A DNA stretch of 64,000 bases from Bacteroidaceae bacterium (lineage in GTDB: Bacteria > Bacteroidota > Bacteroidia > Bacteroidales > Bacteroidaceae): positions 1 through 64,000 of the forward strand of contig JAKSLI010000011.1 in assembly GCA_024401305.1 (NCBI GenBank), given 5' to 3'. Every line of letters starts with the position of its first letter. Within the stretch, counting starts at the first letter, position 1. The position numbers and the translations under genes were made by a program. The notes under the pieces are model-generated. The model was not told where the DNA came from. It did not search any database and was given only the letters and a program-made list of their open reading frames with translations. This document shows, in pieces, positions 49,693 through 58,248 of the stretch.

Positions 49693-50211
49693 ATGATAAA
49701 CTACGACCTAAATAAGATTCGTTCCATAATATTTGATGTTGACGGCGTGCTGAGCAACAACACTATTCCGATGGATAATCTCGGGAATCCTATTCGCACG
49801 GTCAATATCAAGGATGGCTATGCGCTGCAGCTTGCAGTGAAATGCGGACTGAAACTCGCCATCATAACCGGCGCGAAGGTTGAGAGCATAAAGCATCGCT
49901 ACGAAGGTCTCGGCATGCAGGACATCTACATTGCATGCTCAAGAAAGATTCAGACTTACGAGGAATACAAGCAGAAGCACAACCTCACAGACGAGGAGAT
50001 AATGTATGTAGGCGATGACATCCCTGATTACGAAATAATGAAGCTCTGCGGTTGTCCTTGCTGTCCTGCTGATGCTTGCCCGGAAATTAAGGAAATATCA
50101 ACTTATATCTCACCAGTAGAAGGCGGTCAAGGCGTAGCCCGCGACATCCTGGAACAAGTGCTCAAAGCGCAAGGGCACTGGGTGATGAATGCAAAAGCGT
50201 TCGGCTGGTAA
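49693..50211 (+). CDS. kdsC: KdsC-like HAD phosphatase (KDO 8-phosphate phosphatase)
   Basis: A 172-residue C0-type HAD phosphatase that makes KDO for lipopolysaccharide. The motifs are IIFDVDGVLSNN (nucleophile and acid/base Asp), LAIITGAKV, and VGDDIPDYEIMKLCG. The start at 49693 removes eight residues of AT-rich leader. An exact 30-bp palindromic element begins on the nucleotide after its stop codon. relA follows. Confidence 0.9.
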   Translation: MINYDLNKIRSIIFDVDGVLSNNTIPMDNLGNPIRTVNIKDGYALQLAVKCGLKLAIITGAKVESIKHRYEGLGMQDIYIACSRKIQTYEEYKQKHNLTDEEIMYVGDDIPDYEIMKLCGCPCCPADACPEIKEISTYISPVEGGQGVARDILEQVLKAQGHWVMNAKAFGW

Positions 50212-50241
50212 AGACCCCCTAGCCCCCCAAGGGGGAACTTT
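50212..50241. repeat. 30-bp palindromic element after kdsC
   Basis: Identical over 30 bp to 29925-29954 (AGACCCCCTAGCCCCCC then AAGGGGGAACTTT). It starts on the base after the TAA stop of kdsC. Confidence 0.88.
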
Positions 50242-50327
50242 TAAATGCTTTTGTAAAAGAGAAATACAGCAAAAAACTCATTTTAACACAGAACTCCCTT
50301 TTATTGAGGGTAATAACCGAAATCATA

Positions 50328-52544
50328 ATGAGCACCATAAACACATCCCCTGAAACTATTAAAAACACCCCCTTTGGGGGATGGGGGTCTTGCTATCTCA
50401 ACGAAGACGACAATCGTCTTATTTCACAATATATCAATCATGCAGAAGAGGCTGGCAAGATACAGTCTGACTGGCTTGGTCGCAACCCGATAGAAAGTTG
50501 TCGGCGCGTGTGTCAGATTGCCGTTGACGACCTTGGTCTTGGTCGCAACTCCATCATAGCCATTCTTCTCTCGCCATGCTTTCCTGACGAACAGGATGAG
50601 GATTTGGAGAAAGTACGCAAGGATTTTGGCGAGGCTCCATACAGAATTCTAGTCAGTTATCTGAGAATCAGGGCTATTTACACAAAAAAGCGTGTCATTG
50701 GAAATGAGAATTTCCGCAATCTTCTCATGTCGCTGTGTGAAGACATCCGCGTAATTCTCATCGTCATTGCAGAGACAGTAGCATTCCTTCGTGGCGTTCC
50801 TGAGCTGAAGGAGGTGCCAACAGACACAATCCAGGATTCAGCCTTGCTCTATGCTCCGCTGGCACATAAGCTGGGTCTTTATCAGTTGAAGAGTGAGATA
50901 GAGGATCTGTCGCTGAAATATCTTGAGCATGATGCTTATTATCATATCAAGGACAAGCTGAATGCCACTAAGACTGCCCGCGACAAATACATCCGCGAAT
51001 TCATCGAACCTATTGACAAGATGCTCACGGATGCTGGGTTGAAGTTCCACATAAAAGGTCGTACGAAGTCAATCCACTCCATCTGGCAGAAGATGAAGAA
51101 GCAGAACTGTCCGTTTGAAGGCGTTTATGATCTCTTTGCCATTCGTATCATTCTTGACTCTCCGCTCGATCAGGAGAAGGTGCAATGCTGGCAGACTTTC
51201 GCGCTTATCACGAATATGTATCAGTCGAATCCAAAGCGAATGCGCGACTGGCTGAGCGTGCCAAAGTCTAACGGTTACGAGTGTCTGCACATCACGGTTC
51301 TTGGTCCGCAGCAGAAATGGGTGGAAGTTCAGATTCGCACAGAGCGAATGGACGAGATCGCAGAGAAAGGTCTCGCTGCACACTGGCGCTACAAGGGCAT
51401 AAAAGGTGATGGTGGCATCGATTCATGGCTTGGACAAATCCGTCAGGCTCTTGAGACATCTGACAACATCGACCTTTACGATAACTTCTCTACAGGCACT
51501 TACGAGAAGGAGGTTTTCGTGTTCACTCCGAAGGGTGAGTTGAAGAAACTTCCAAAGGGTGCTACCGTGCTCGACTTTGCTTATTCCATCCACTCAAAGG
51601 TGGGCAACAGTTGTACCGGTGCAAAGGTTAACGGAAAGGCTGTTGCGTTCAAATATGAGCTGCAGAGTGGTGATAATGTTGAGATTCTTACTTCGTCTCA
51701 GCAAAAGCCAAAGCAGGATTGGTTGAACATTGTGGTCACTGGTCGTGCGAAGAACAAGATTCGCCTTGCTCTCAAGGAAACGCAGATAAAAGATGGTCTT
51801 TATGCCAAGGAAATGCTTGAACGCCGTTTGAAGAACCGCAAGGTAGAACTTACGGAAACGGCTCTCAATCACATGATAAAGAAACTTGGCTACAAGGAAA
51901 TGGCGGATTTCTACCGCGATGTGGCTAATGCTTCGCTCGACATCTCAATGGTTATCGACAAATACATTGAGGTTAAGAATCAGGAAGATGGCATAGGACA
52001 ACCGGTTTCCAACGATGAACAGCGCAGTGCAGAGAACTTCGTACTTGACAGCAATGCCGTAAACAGCGCAATGAAGTCGCATTTCGCTGCCCAAGGTGAG
52101 GATGTTCTTGTTATCGACCAGAACCTGAAAGGTGTGGATTATACTCTCGCTCGTTGTTGTAATCCGATTTATGGCGATGATGTGTTCGGTTTCATCACTA
52201 TCAACGATGGCATCAAGATTCACCGTTGCGACTGTCCGAACGCGAAAGATATGCACACTCGTTACGGCTATCGCATTGTAAAGGCTGTTTGGAGTGGCAA
52301 GGGTACGGCGCAATACGACATTACTCTGCGAATAATCGGTAATGACGATATAGGAATAGTTTCAAACCTTTCCAACATCATCTCAAAGGAAGAGCATATC
52401 CTTATGCGCTCCATCAACATCAACTCTCACGATGGACTCTTCTCCGGCCAGATTACAATCTCCGTGGAAGGTCAGCAACGCCTCAACCTGCTGATGAAGA
52501 AACTGCAGCAGGTTAAGGGTATAAAGCAGGTAACGAGACTATAA
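50328..52544 (+). CDS. relA: RelA/SpoT-family (p)ppGpp synthetase with degenerate hydrolase site
   Basis: A 738-residue alarmone enzyme. The N-terminal HD-hydrolase region lacks the HD motif (IAILLSPCFPDEQDED in its place), so hydrolysis is unlikely. The synthetase region is intact: GRTKSIHSIWQKM, YDLFAIRIILDS, RMRDWLSVPKSNGYECLH and AHWRYKG. TGS (VFVFTPKGELKKLPKGATV) and C-terminal ACT domains follow. RMRD resembles the RxKD loop of bifunctional enzymes more than the ExDD loop of RelA. The first ~25 residues contain a palindromic repeat (NTPFGGWGS) in frame. Confidence 0.92.
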   Translation: MSTINTSPETIKNTPFGGWGSCYLNEDDNRLISQYINHAEEAGKIQSDWLGRNPIESCRRVCQIAVDDLGLGRNSIIAILLSPCFPDEQDEDLEKVRKDFGEAPYRILVSYLRIRAIYTKKRVIGNENFRNLLMSLCEDIRVILIVIAETVAFLRGVPELKEVPTDTIQDSALLYAPLAHKLGLYQLKSEIEDLSLKYLEHDAYYHIKDKLNATKTARDKYIREFIEPIDKMLTDAGLKFHIKGRTKSIHSIWQKMKKQNCPFEGVYDLFAIRIILDSPLDQEKVQCWQTFALITNMYQSNPKRMRDWLSVPKSNGYECLHITVLGPQQKWVEVQIRTERMDEIAEKGLAAHWRYKGIKGDGGIDSWLGQIRQALETSDNIDLYDNFSTGTYEKEVFVFTPKGELKKLPKGATVLDFAYSIHSKVGNSCTGAKVNGKAVAFKYELQSGDNVEILTSSQQKPKQDWLNIVVTGRAKNKIRLALKETQIKDGLYAKEMLERRLKNRKVELTETALNHMIKKLGYKEMADFYRDVANASLDISMVIDKYIEVKNQEDGIGQPVSNDEQRSAENFVLDSNAVNSAMKSHFAAQGEDVLVIDQNLKGVDYTLARCCNPIYGDDVFGFITINDGIKIHRCDCPNAKDMHTRYGYRIVKAVWSGKGTAQYDITLRIIGNDDIGIVSNLSNIISKEEHILMRSININSHDGLFSGQITISVEGQQRLNLLMKKLQQVKGIKQVTRL
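50365..50391. repeat. In-frame palindrome at the relA N-terminus
   Basis: ACACCCCCTTTGGGGGATGG followed by GGGTCTT encodes NTPFGGWGS within the first 20 codons, between the non-conserved start and YLNEDDNRLI. Confidence 0.78.
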
Positions 52545-53168
52545 CTCCTCGTTTGTGAGTTCCTTGATTTGTGCGATGGCTTCATCGTTTGTGCGCTGCA
52601 TCTTGCTGTAGATGCGCCATGCGGCAAAGATGCCAACAGGAATGCCGATGAGGAGTCCGACGAAACCGCCGTAGGCAGCTCCCTTCAAAGCGTCGTCAAG
52701 GCCGGAGAGATTGCCCAAGTTCAGCCACATCTCAATGCCAACCCAAATGAGCCAGACGGTGACGAGAGGCAGTGTTACGGCGAATGATTTTTTGCGCATC
52801 TGCTTCATGTCGATGAGTTTCTGCATTGTGTCCTTAAAGCTGTTCTTCTCCACTTCCTCGGCTTTGAGCGATGCAATGTTTATGCGGTAATCCCAAGCGG
52901 AATCTACGATGGTCATGATGACCATAAAGGCGTAGCAATACCAAGAGAGGTTTGCCATGTATTTGAGCACCAGCCATATCGCTGCACAGAAAGGCACCAG
53001 CAGATACATCTGCATGTAAGTGTATTTCTTTATCCAAGACATCTTGGCATTGACGGCGTTGCGCACCATCTTGTCGCTGATAATCTCCTGCTTGTCAAGC
53101 TTATCGTGAAGCATCTGCAACTGTTGGCGCATCTGCTCAAGTTCGTTGTTAGTTGTATTGTTTTCCAT
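52539..53168 (-). CDS. Membrane protein downstream of the ECF sigma factor
   Basis: A 209-residue protein with an N-terminal coiled-coil-like segment (LEQMRQQLQMLHDKLDKQE) and four helices (about 53-70, 76-92, 128-148, 166-186). It starts 16 nt after the ECF sigma gene, so the two form an operon. It could act as an anti-sigma factor, but it lacks the zinc-binding anti-sigma motif, so this is only inferred from position. Its stop overlaps the convergent relA stop by 6 nt. Confidence 0.72.
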   Translation of the reverse strand: MENNTTNNELEQMRQQLQMLHDKLDKQEIISDKMVRNAVNAKMSWIKKYTYMQMYLLVPFCAAIWLVLKYMANLSWYCYAFMVIMTIVDSAWDYRINIASLKAEEVEKNSFKDTMQKLIDMKQMRKKSFAVTLPLVTVWLIWVGIEMWLNLGNLSGLDDALKGAAYGGFVGLLIGIPVGIFAAWRIYSKMQRTNDEAIAQIKELTNEEL

Positions 53169-53184
53169 TGTTTTCCCTGTTATT

Positions 53185-53664
53185 TTAATCGTTAGACATT
53201 GCCTTTAGTTGTTCGCGAATGCGTACCAGTCGCACTGAGACATTCTTTGCCGAGATGCCTACGATGGCTCCAATCTCGTCGTAGCTGATGTTCTCCAGCC
53301 ACAGGAGTACGATGGCGCGGTCGAAGGGTTGCAGTCGGCTGATTCTCTTGTGCAGCATATTGACTTGCTCGGTCTCCTTGTCGTCGTCGGAGAAGAGGTT
53401 GATGTCCATCGTAAGTCGTGCCTCGGGATGGCGTTTCTTCTTGCGGTCAATGCTGATGCAGGTGTTCAGCGCAATGCGATAGATCCATGTCTTGATGTCG
53501 CTGCGTCCGTCGAACGATGGCAGTCCTCGCCAGATCTTTATCATCACCTCCTGAAATAGGTCGGCTACCTCATTCTCGTCGTTTGAGAACATGTAGCATA
53601 CGGTGTAGATAGTGCTCTTGTGGGTTCTCACCATCTTTGCGAATTCTTGTTCAGTTAATTCCAT
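53185..53664 (-). CDS. ECF-type RNA polymerase sigma factor
   Basis: A 159-residue sigma-70 family factor. Region 2 is visible as NEVADLFQEVMIKIWRGLPSF and DIKTWIYRIALNTCIS, and region 4 as FDRAIVLLWLENISYDEIGAIVGISAKNVSVRLVRIREQL. Small size and missing regions 1 and 3 mark it as ECF. The downstream four-helix membrane protein is its likely partner. No obvious autoregulatory promoter was recognised. Confidence 0.92.
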   Translation of the reverse strand: MELTEQEFAKMVRTHKSTIYTVCYMFSNDENEVADLFQEVMIKIWRGLPSFDGRSDIKTWIYRIALNTCISIDRKKKRHPEARLTMDINLFSDDDKETEQVNMLHKRISRLQPFDRAIVLLWLENISYDEIGAIVGISAKNVSVRLVRIREQLKAMSND

Positions 53665-53762
53665 TTTTGTTTTGTTTTTTGAATCATTCTGACCGTTAGA
53701 CGCACGAACATTTCAGTTTACTACAGGAAAAACGATTTTTTTTATTTTTCACTTCTCACTTC

Positions 53763-55127
53763 TCACTTCTCCAGTCCGATATAGCAGTCTTTGAGGCTGA
53801 TGGTTACGCGGCGGAAGGTGCGCATGGCGTCAAGACCGAAGAGATTATTCTCAATGGCGCTGCGCTCTTCGTTGGCTTTTGTGGCTACGGCAGCTTTTGC
53901 CACGGTGTAATCGGTGTCGTTGAGGCGGAAATTGAAATCCTTCAACAGGTATTTCTTCTGAATGTAAACACCTGCGAGACCTGCACCACGGTCTTCAATC
54001 TCCTCTCCATTTGCCATAACCTCCTCTTTGTTTGCTTCAAGGAAATCACTGTCAAGGTTGAGTACGCCTGCGAATCCGCTGTCGAGAATGGCGTCAATCG
54101 GCATTCCGTTGTGCGTGAGGGTCAGCTCGAACACGCGTGACTGTATGTGCTGGCGCATATTTGGGGTAGGGTAGTTGTGAAGTGCAGATGGGATGATGAT
54201 GGCGTTGGCATCGAAATCAAATGTGAATTCCTGCAAAGGACGCATCACATTCAGGCCAAGAACCAGGTCCAGGTCCTTGATCACGCTATCGGCTTCGGCA
54301 TTGCCGGTCTTGAAATCATTCACGGCGCAAAGCACATTGCGATAGACAAGGTCGCCAACAACGAGCGAATCGATAGTGCCGTAAGCCGCGTTCACGCTAC
54401 CGCCGGCATTGATGCTTGCGGTGGCATCAGACATTCGCAGACCAAACTCTTCTGCCTTTCGGCGTGTAATCATTGAACAGCCAGCACCTGTGTCGAAGAC
54501 CATTCCCGTAGGTTTGCCGTTGATGGTTCCGTTGACAAGCATGTGGTGTCCCCCTTTTTTGCCAACTGGCTGTATGATGAAAGGAATCTGGCATTCAGCC
54601 TTTTTTTTCTCAATGGTCTGGGATGGCAATGTGGCAAGAATGGCGTTCGAGTTATAGTAGTTGGTGAAATGTTGGATATAATCGTCGGGTGCGCCGGCTT
54701 GCTTCAGCATTCCGACAACATTTGCAGCCATGTCTCTTGCCTCAGCGTGATTGCCGATAATCTCTGCGCAGACAATGGCTGTACTGAACTCTTTCAGAAG
54801 AAGCTCGGTAGGAATCTCGCTTCGATGCTCGTTGATGAAATGACGGATGGCTGGTATTGCCTCTTCGTTGCGGTTGAACACGGATAGCAATTCTGCTTCG
54901 GAGAAGGCACGCACCATAGGGGCAAGCGAATCGGCTTTCGCATCATAGAGTTTTTTCAGTTCAAAATGCTGGCCGTTTACCAAGTATTGGGCAGCGAGCT
55001 GATTGATTTCTGTAGCTTCTTCCGAATTTGTCTTGATGTCGATGCTGAAACCTTCCTCCTGTGCGTTGGCAGGGATGACAGCAAGAGCGATTAGAAGGAT
55101 TGAAGATAGGAGTTTGTGGAAAAACAT
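53763..55127 (-). CDS. Secreted retropepsin-like aspartic protease
   Basis: A 454-residue exported protein (signal peptide SILLIALAVIPANA). Residues about 1-180 are helical and TPR-like. Two pepsin-like half-sites follow: MVFDTGAGCSMITRRKAEEFG (Asp-Thr-Gly) and IDAILDSGFAGVLNLDS (Asp-Ser-Gly). Such proteins are common in Bacteroidetes; substrates are unknown. The monomer carries both catalytic half-sites, unlike dimeric retropepsins. Downstream the gap to the ECF gene is about 100 nt and AT-rich. Confidence 0.85.
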   Translation of the reverse strand: MFFHKLLSSILLIALAVIPANAQEEGFSIDIKTNSEEATEINQLAAQYLVNGQHFELKKLYDAKADSLAPMVRAFSEAELLSVFNRNEEAIPAIRHFINEHRSEIPTELLLKEFSTAIVCAEIIGNHAEARDMAANVVGMLKQAGAPDDYIQHFTNYYNSNAILATLPSQTIEKKKAECQIPFIIQPVGKKGGHHMLVNGTINGKPTGMVFDTGAGCSMITRRKAEEFGLRMSDATASINAGGSVNAAYGTIDSLVVGDLVYRNVLCAVNDFKTGNAEADSVIKDLDLVLGLNVMRPLQEFTFDFDANAIIIPSALHNYPTPNMRQHIQSRVFELTLTHNGMPIDAILDSGFAGVLNLDSDFLEANKEEVMANGEEIEDRGAGLAGVYIQKKYLLKDFNFRLNDTDYTVAKAAVATKANEERSAIENNLFGLDAMRTFRRVTISLKDCYIGLEK

Positions 55128-55174
55128 GACATTTATGATTTTTGATTTATGATGTATGATTTAATTTGGCACAA

Positions 55175-55370
55175 AGATGATTATAAAACAAAAACAATAA
55201 AAACCGCATAAAAGAGAAGATGGCTCTGACAAGCCATTGATGATTTGCTCTCGTGATTTTCCTTGTGAGCGAGCTCACAGATAAAATCCCAAGAACAAAT
55301 CATCACCCTAACGGGCTTTCTTCTCTTTAATGCAAAAAACAGAAAAAACATTCGCGACTGAAAAACTAAC
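55175..55370 (+). repeat. Dispersed ~180-bp repeat, copy 2
   Basis: It matches 2030-2210 in the same orientation, with a few small insertions (CTGACAAGCCATTGATG versus TTTGCCATTGATG). It follows the protease gene upstream region and opens the gene-free stretch 55128-55674. Confidence 0.75.
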
Positions 55371-55489
55371 ACAAATGCGCATAATACGCGTAATTAAACC
55401 GTAATTTATTATGAAAATTAAAATAATTATTATGATTATTATTACGGATAGAATTCTTGTGCATTAAGGGAATTTGCGTCGGTTCTCCA

Positions 55490-55670
55490 CCAACAGTGTT
55501 TTTAGCGAAGCGTTGTTTTTTGTTTTTATAAGGAAAACCTTTATGGTGCTGGATTGATTATGGATTGGGCGTTGAAAGCTCGCTTTCATTAGAACAATTC
55601 ATAAGCAATGCAGCAGTGGCTCAAAGAGACACTTCCTTATAAAAACGTTTTTTTATGTTTTTGTCTAAAG
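55490..55670. repeat. Inverted-repeat element with TTTTTATAAGGAA arms
   Basis: TTTTTATAAGGAA (about 55524-55536) and TTCCTTATAAAAA (about 55633-55645) flank about 95 nt. The outer sequence GTTTTTTGTTTTT and TTTATGTTTTTGTCTAAAG resembles the ends of the dispersed ~180-bp repeat and the segment near 2571-2595. No gene is seen. Confidence 0.6.
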
Positions 55671-55674
55671 AAAT

Positions 55675-56190
55675 CTACTTGTATTTTCCTTTCAATATTC
55701 TGTTTCTGATACTCTTCACGGCAGGCTTGTAGTATTCAATCTGCATGTTTTCGAGTGTGAGGATAAGTTCTGCCTTCAGTTCCGGATAGAACGAACACAT
55801 CTTGTAAGCGAGCTTTATGGCAAGCGACTGGATGCCCGGATATTCTGCGGGATCTATGGCATGGTCGAAGCAGAAGTCGAGGAAGTCCGTGCGAAGGTTG
55901 TCCTCGGTAATCTTGAGCCGCTCTATGACATTCATGCTCAGTCGTCTGACAGAGGAGTTATCGGTTGTTATGGCAAGGTCAATGAACTCGTTGAGGATAG
56001 GCTGAAGACTTGACAATTCCTCGTCGGTGGCTTTTGTCAAGGTCCACAGCGCATTGCGAGCCACCTGGTAATCCTCATCGTGCATGAAACTCTGCGCAAA
56101 GCCGATGAAGTTGCCAGATGGCTTGAGTGCGTTATAGACGGCAAGCGCTTCACGCTCACCGTATGAGCCAAGTAGGTCTTTTCTGGTCAT
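55675..56190 (-). CDS. HEAT-like helical repeat protein
   Basis: A 171-residue all-helical protein (MTRKDLLGSYGEREALAVYN, then YQVARNALWTLTKATDEEL, VRRLSMNVIERLKI and ELILTLENMQIEYYKPAVKSIRNRIL), a pattern like HEAT or ARM repeats. No catalytic motif. I start it at 56190 because a MITE-like element ends 4 nt upstream; the longer reading would be encoded by that element. Function unknown. Confidence 0.7.
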   Translation of the reverse strand: MTRKDLLGSYGEREALAVYNALKPSGNFIGFAQSFMHDEDYQVARNALWTLTKATDEELSSLQPILNEFIDLAITTDNSSVRRLSMNVIERLKITEDNLRTDFLDFCFDHAIDPAEYPGIQSLAIKLAYKMCSFYPELKAELILTLENMQIEYYKPAVKSIRNRILKGKYK

Positions 56191-56194
56191 TGTG

Positions 56195-56402
56195 TTCAAC
56201 TTTCGCAGGCTCAAGTTGAGGGTAAAGACTAAAGACTAAAGGGTAAAGGCTAAAGAGTAATGAATAAAGACTAAAGACTAATGACAGCCTCTCGGATTTG
56301 AGATATAGGACGGGAAGTCATTACTCAATAGTCATTACTCATTACTCAACAGCCTTTAGCTTTTAGCCTTTAGCCTTCGCAAGCCTGCTTGCGAAACTTA
56401 AT
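56195..56402. mobile_element. MITE-like element with TTCAACTTTCGCA ends, copy 3
   Basis: About 208 bp from TTCAACTTTCGCAGGCTCAA to GCTTGCGAAACTTAATT. The interior is of the AAAGACTAAAG/CTTTAGCC type, shared with copy 4 at 60214-60371. It fills the gap between the nitroreductase stop codon (3 nt away) and the HEAT-like gene start (4 nt away). Confidence 0.8.
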
Positions 56403-56405
56403 TCA

Positions 56406-57071
56406 TTATTTAGGGAAACCGACAGGGTTGTTCATGATAGGAAGCTGCTTGTCAGTGAAGTCGAGGAACTCGCGGATAGCCTTCACATCCATTGTGGCAC
56501 GAGGAACAGTTACCATGCCAACAGCCTGGCAGTAGAGGTTGATGTTCTCAGATACATTTCCGGCATCAACGCAACCCATCATAAGAGCCTTCTCGCCCTC
56601 AGACTGGAAGAGGTCGTAGTCGATGACCATCATGAGTACGACAGGAGCCTGGCTTACGAAGTCCTGACTGAAGCCTTTTCTGCCTGTCTTTGGGTCAACG
56701 CCGTTGCTTGCGTGGATGCTGCGGTAGTCGCCCTTAGCCACTTCCTTGAGGAGGTTCTTCTCTGCGATGTACTCGTAAACGCTCTTTGCAGTGAAGGCAA
56801 AGAGTCGGATTTCCTTGCGGTTCATTGCAGTAGGAGCAGTGCGGTGGTCGGCATCACGGCTAACGCCACAAGCAGCCCAGCAGAGGTTGCTGAGTTCCTG
56901 GTTTGTGAGCTGACGGCTTGAATACTCGCGAACAGAGTGGCGTGTAGCAAGGGCTTCAACAACACTCATTGAGTTCTGCTTCATGTCCGGTGCTGGTAAT
57001 TTGATGTCTTGTGCCATACAGTTTGTCAATGAAAATGCTGCTGCTAGAGCAGCGAGAATGGTTTTCTTCAT
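56406..57071 (-). CDS. Exported nitroreductase-family protein (SagB/ThcOx-like)
   Basis: A 221-residue flavin-fold protein with a signal peptide (MKKTILAALAAAFSLTNCMA, possible lipobox Cys18). The nitroreductase pattern is seen in ATRHSVREYSSRQLTNQELSNLCWAACG, APTAMNRKEIRL and INLYCQAVGMVTVPRATMD. Bacteroidetes have many such periplasmic homologues annotated as SagB/ThcOx; substrate unknown. It is probably exported before or after FMN binding, which is unusual for flavin enzymes. Confidence 0.82.
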   Translation of the reverse strand: MKKTILAALAAAFSLTNCMAQDIKLPAPDMKQNSMSVVEALATRHSVREYSSRQLTNQELSNLCWAACGVSRDADHRTAPTAMNRKEIRLFAFTAKSVYEYIAEKNLLKEVAKGDYRSIHASNGVDPKTGRKGFSQDFVSQAPVVLMMVIDYDLFQSEGEKALMMGCVDAGNVSENINLYCQAVGMVTVPRATMDVKAIREFLDFTDKQLPIMNNPVGFPK

Positions 57072-57199
57072 TTTTTTATTAATGTTTTTAGGGGTTATTG
57101 CTTTTGTTATGTATATTGTTGATTTTAAAATGTTTATTGGGATTTTGGTTAGGATGTCGAGCCGTTAGGCGATCCAAAATAAAATCTTTCCTTAGAGCG

Positions 57200-57530
57200 A
57201 CGCACTGGAGCGAATTTTAGTAAGGATTTTAGGTTGGATTTTAAGTTTAGATTTTGAGAAGCTTTGCTTCGACCTTCTTCAAGGGCATCATCCAAATATT
57301 TTTAGGTAGATTTTAAGTTTAGATTTTAAAATCTTTACTAAAAATCCTTCTGAAAATAATGAAGGAATTTCCCTTTTTGAAGTCGCTGCGCTCAAAATCC
57401 ATACTGAAAATCTCACTGAAAATCCTAACTTAAAATGCGCTCAAGTACTTCGCTTTTATGAGGACTTTTTTTTAGGGATCGTCGCAAGCTCCTCGAAATC
57501 CTAATAAAAATCTTTATGAAAATCTAATTT
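57200..57530. repeat. Repeat made of reiterated AAAATCYT motifs, copy 2 (inverted)
   Basis: This ~330-bp stretch matches the reverse complement of 2262-2478: GATTTTGAGAAGCTTTGCTTCG, GATTTTAAAATCTTTACT, CTGAAAATAATGAAGG and GTCGCTGCGCTCAAAATC. It is longer because more 11-12-bp AAAATCY units are present at the right end. It fills the nitroreductase-to-AlkD gap with no gene. Confidence 0.78.
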
Positions 57531-57531
57531 T

Positions 57532-58230
57532 TCACTTTTCATTTTTCACTTTCAGCGTTCTCAGATATTCCTTTTGCTCAGCCGTTATGCGATAGCTCTC
57601 GATGGCTTTCTGGATGGTCTTGTTATGTGTCCAAGGGGCAAGCACATTGTTCTGCAGATAAGGTATCGTGGCATCCCATTGCTTTGCCAAAGCCGTTGCA
57701 AAGAACCACGCAACCATCATCTTGACATAATATTCCCCACTGCGTGCTGCGGCAGGTATCTCGAGATAATCCGGCTTGAAGTCGGCATCGAGAAAATGAC
57801 TCATCAGCATCTCCAATCCGAAGCGGCAGGTGTAGGTGTGGGAAGATGCGCTCCACTCCCTGATTTTCGCCATCAGTTCAGCCTTGTGCTTGGCGAAAAC
57901 CTTTGGAGACATTATGTCGCACACAGCCCAATTGTCAACGAAAGGAAGGAACTTGTCGGTGGCTTCGATGCATTCGTCGAAATCCTTCATCTGCGAGATG
58001 AGCAATCCGTGGAGCATGTTCTCGTCGTAGTACATGTGAGGCAATTCATCCAAGAACGCCTTGTGAGCAGGATCCTTGAAGATTTCCTTCGCCAATTTTC
58101 TTGCCAACGGCACTCGCACTCCGATGAAACTTTCCTGCGGAATGCCCGGCGTAAGCTTTGCCTGAAACGCGGCATACTCCTTGTCTTGAAGTTCAAACAG
58201 CTGCTTCTGGATATCTGTCATAGTTGTCAA
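57532..58230 (-). CDS. DNA alkylation repair protein, AlkD-like
   Basis: A 232-residue ALK-repeat (HEAT-like) protein resembling AlkD glycosylases that excise alkylated bases. Landmarks: FIGVRVPLARKLAKEIFKD, NMLHGLLISQMKDFDE, VDNWAVCDIMSPKVF (with the conserved WD-type pair of AlkD), and YYVKMMVAWFFATALAKQW. The Asp in DNWAVCD is the likely catalytic/DNA-contacting acidic residue. It follows a secreted-protein gene by 18 nt on the same strand. Confidence 0.88.
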   Translation of the reverse strand: MTTMTDIQKQLFELQDKEYAAFQAKLTPGIPQESFIGVRVPLARKLAKEIFKDPAHKAFLDELPHMYYDENMLHGLLISQMKDFDECIEATDKFLPFVDNWAVCDIMSPKVFAKHKAELMAKIREWSASSHTYTCRFGLEMLMSHFLDADFKPDYLEIPAAARSGEYYVKMMVAWFFATALAKQWDATIPYLQNNVLAPWTHNKTIQKAIESYRITAEQKEYLRTLKVKNEK

Positions 58231-58248
58231 TTATTGCGAAAGGTTGGA

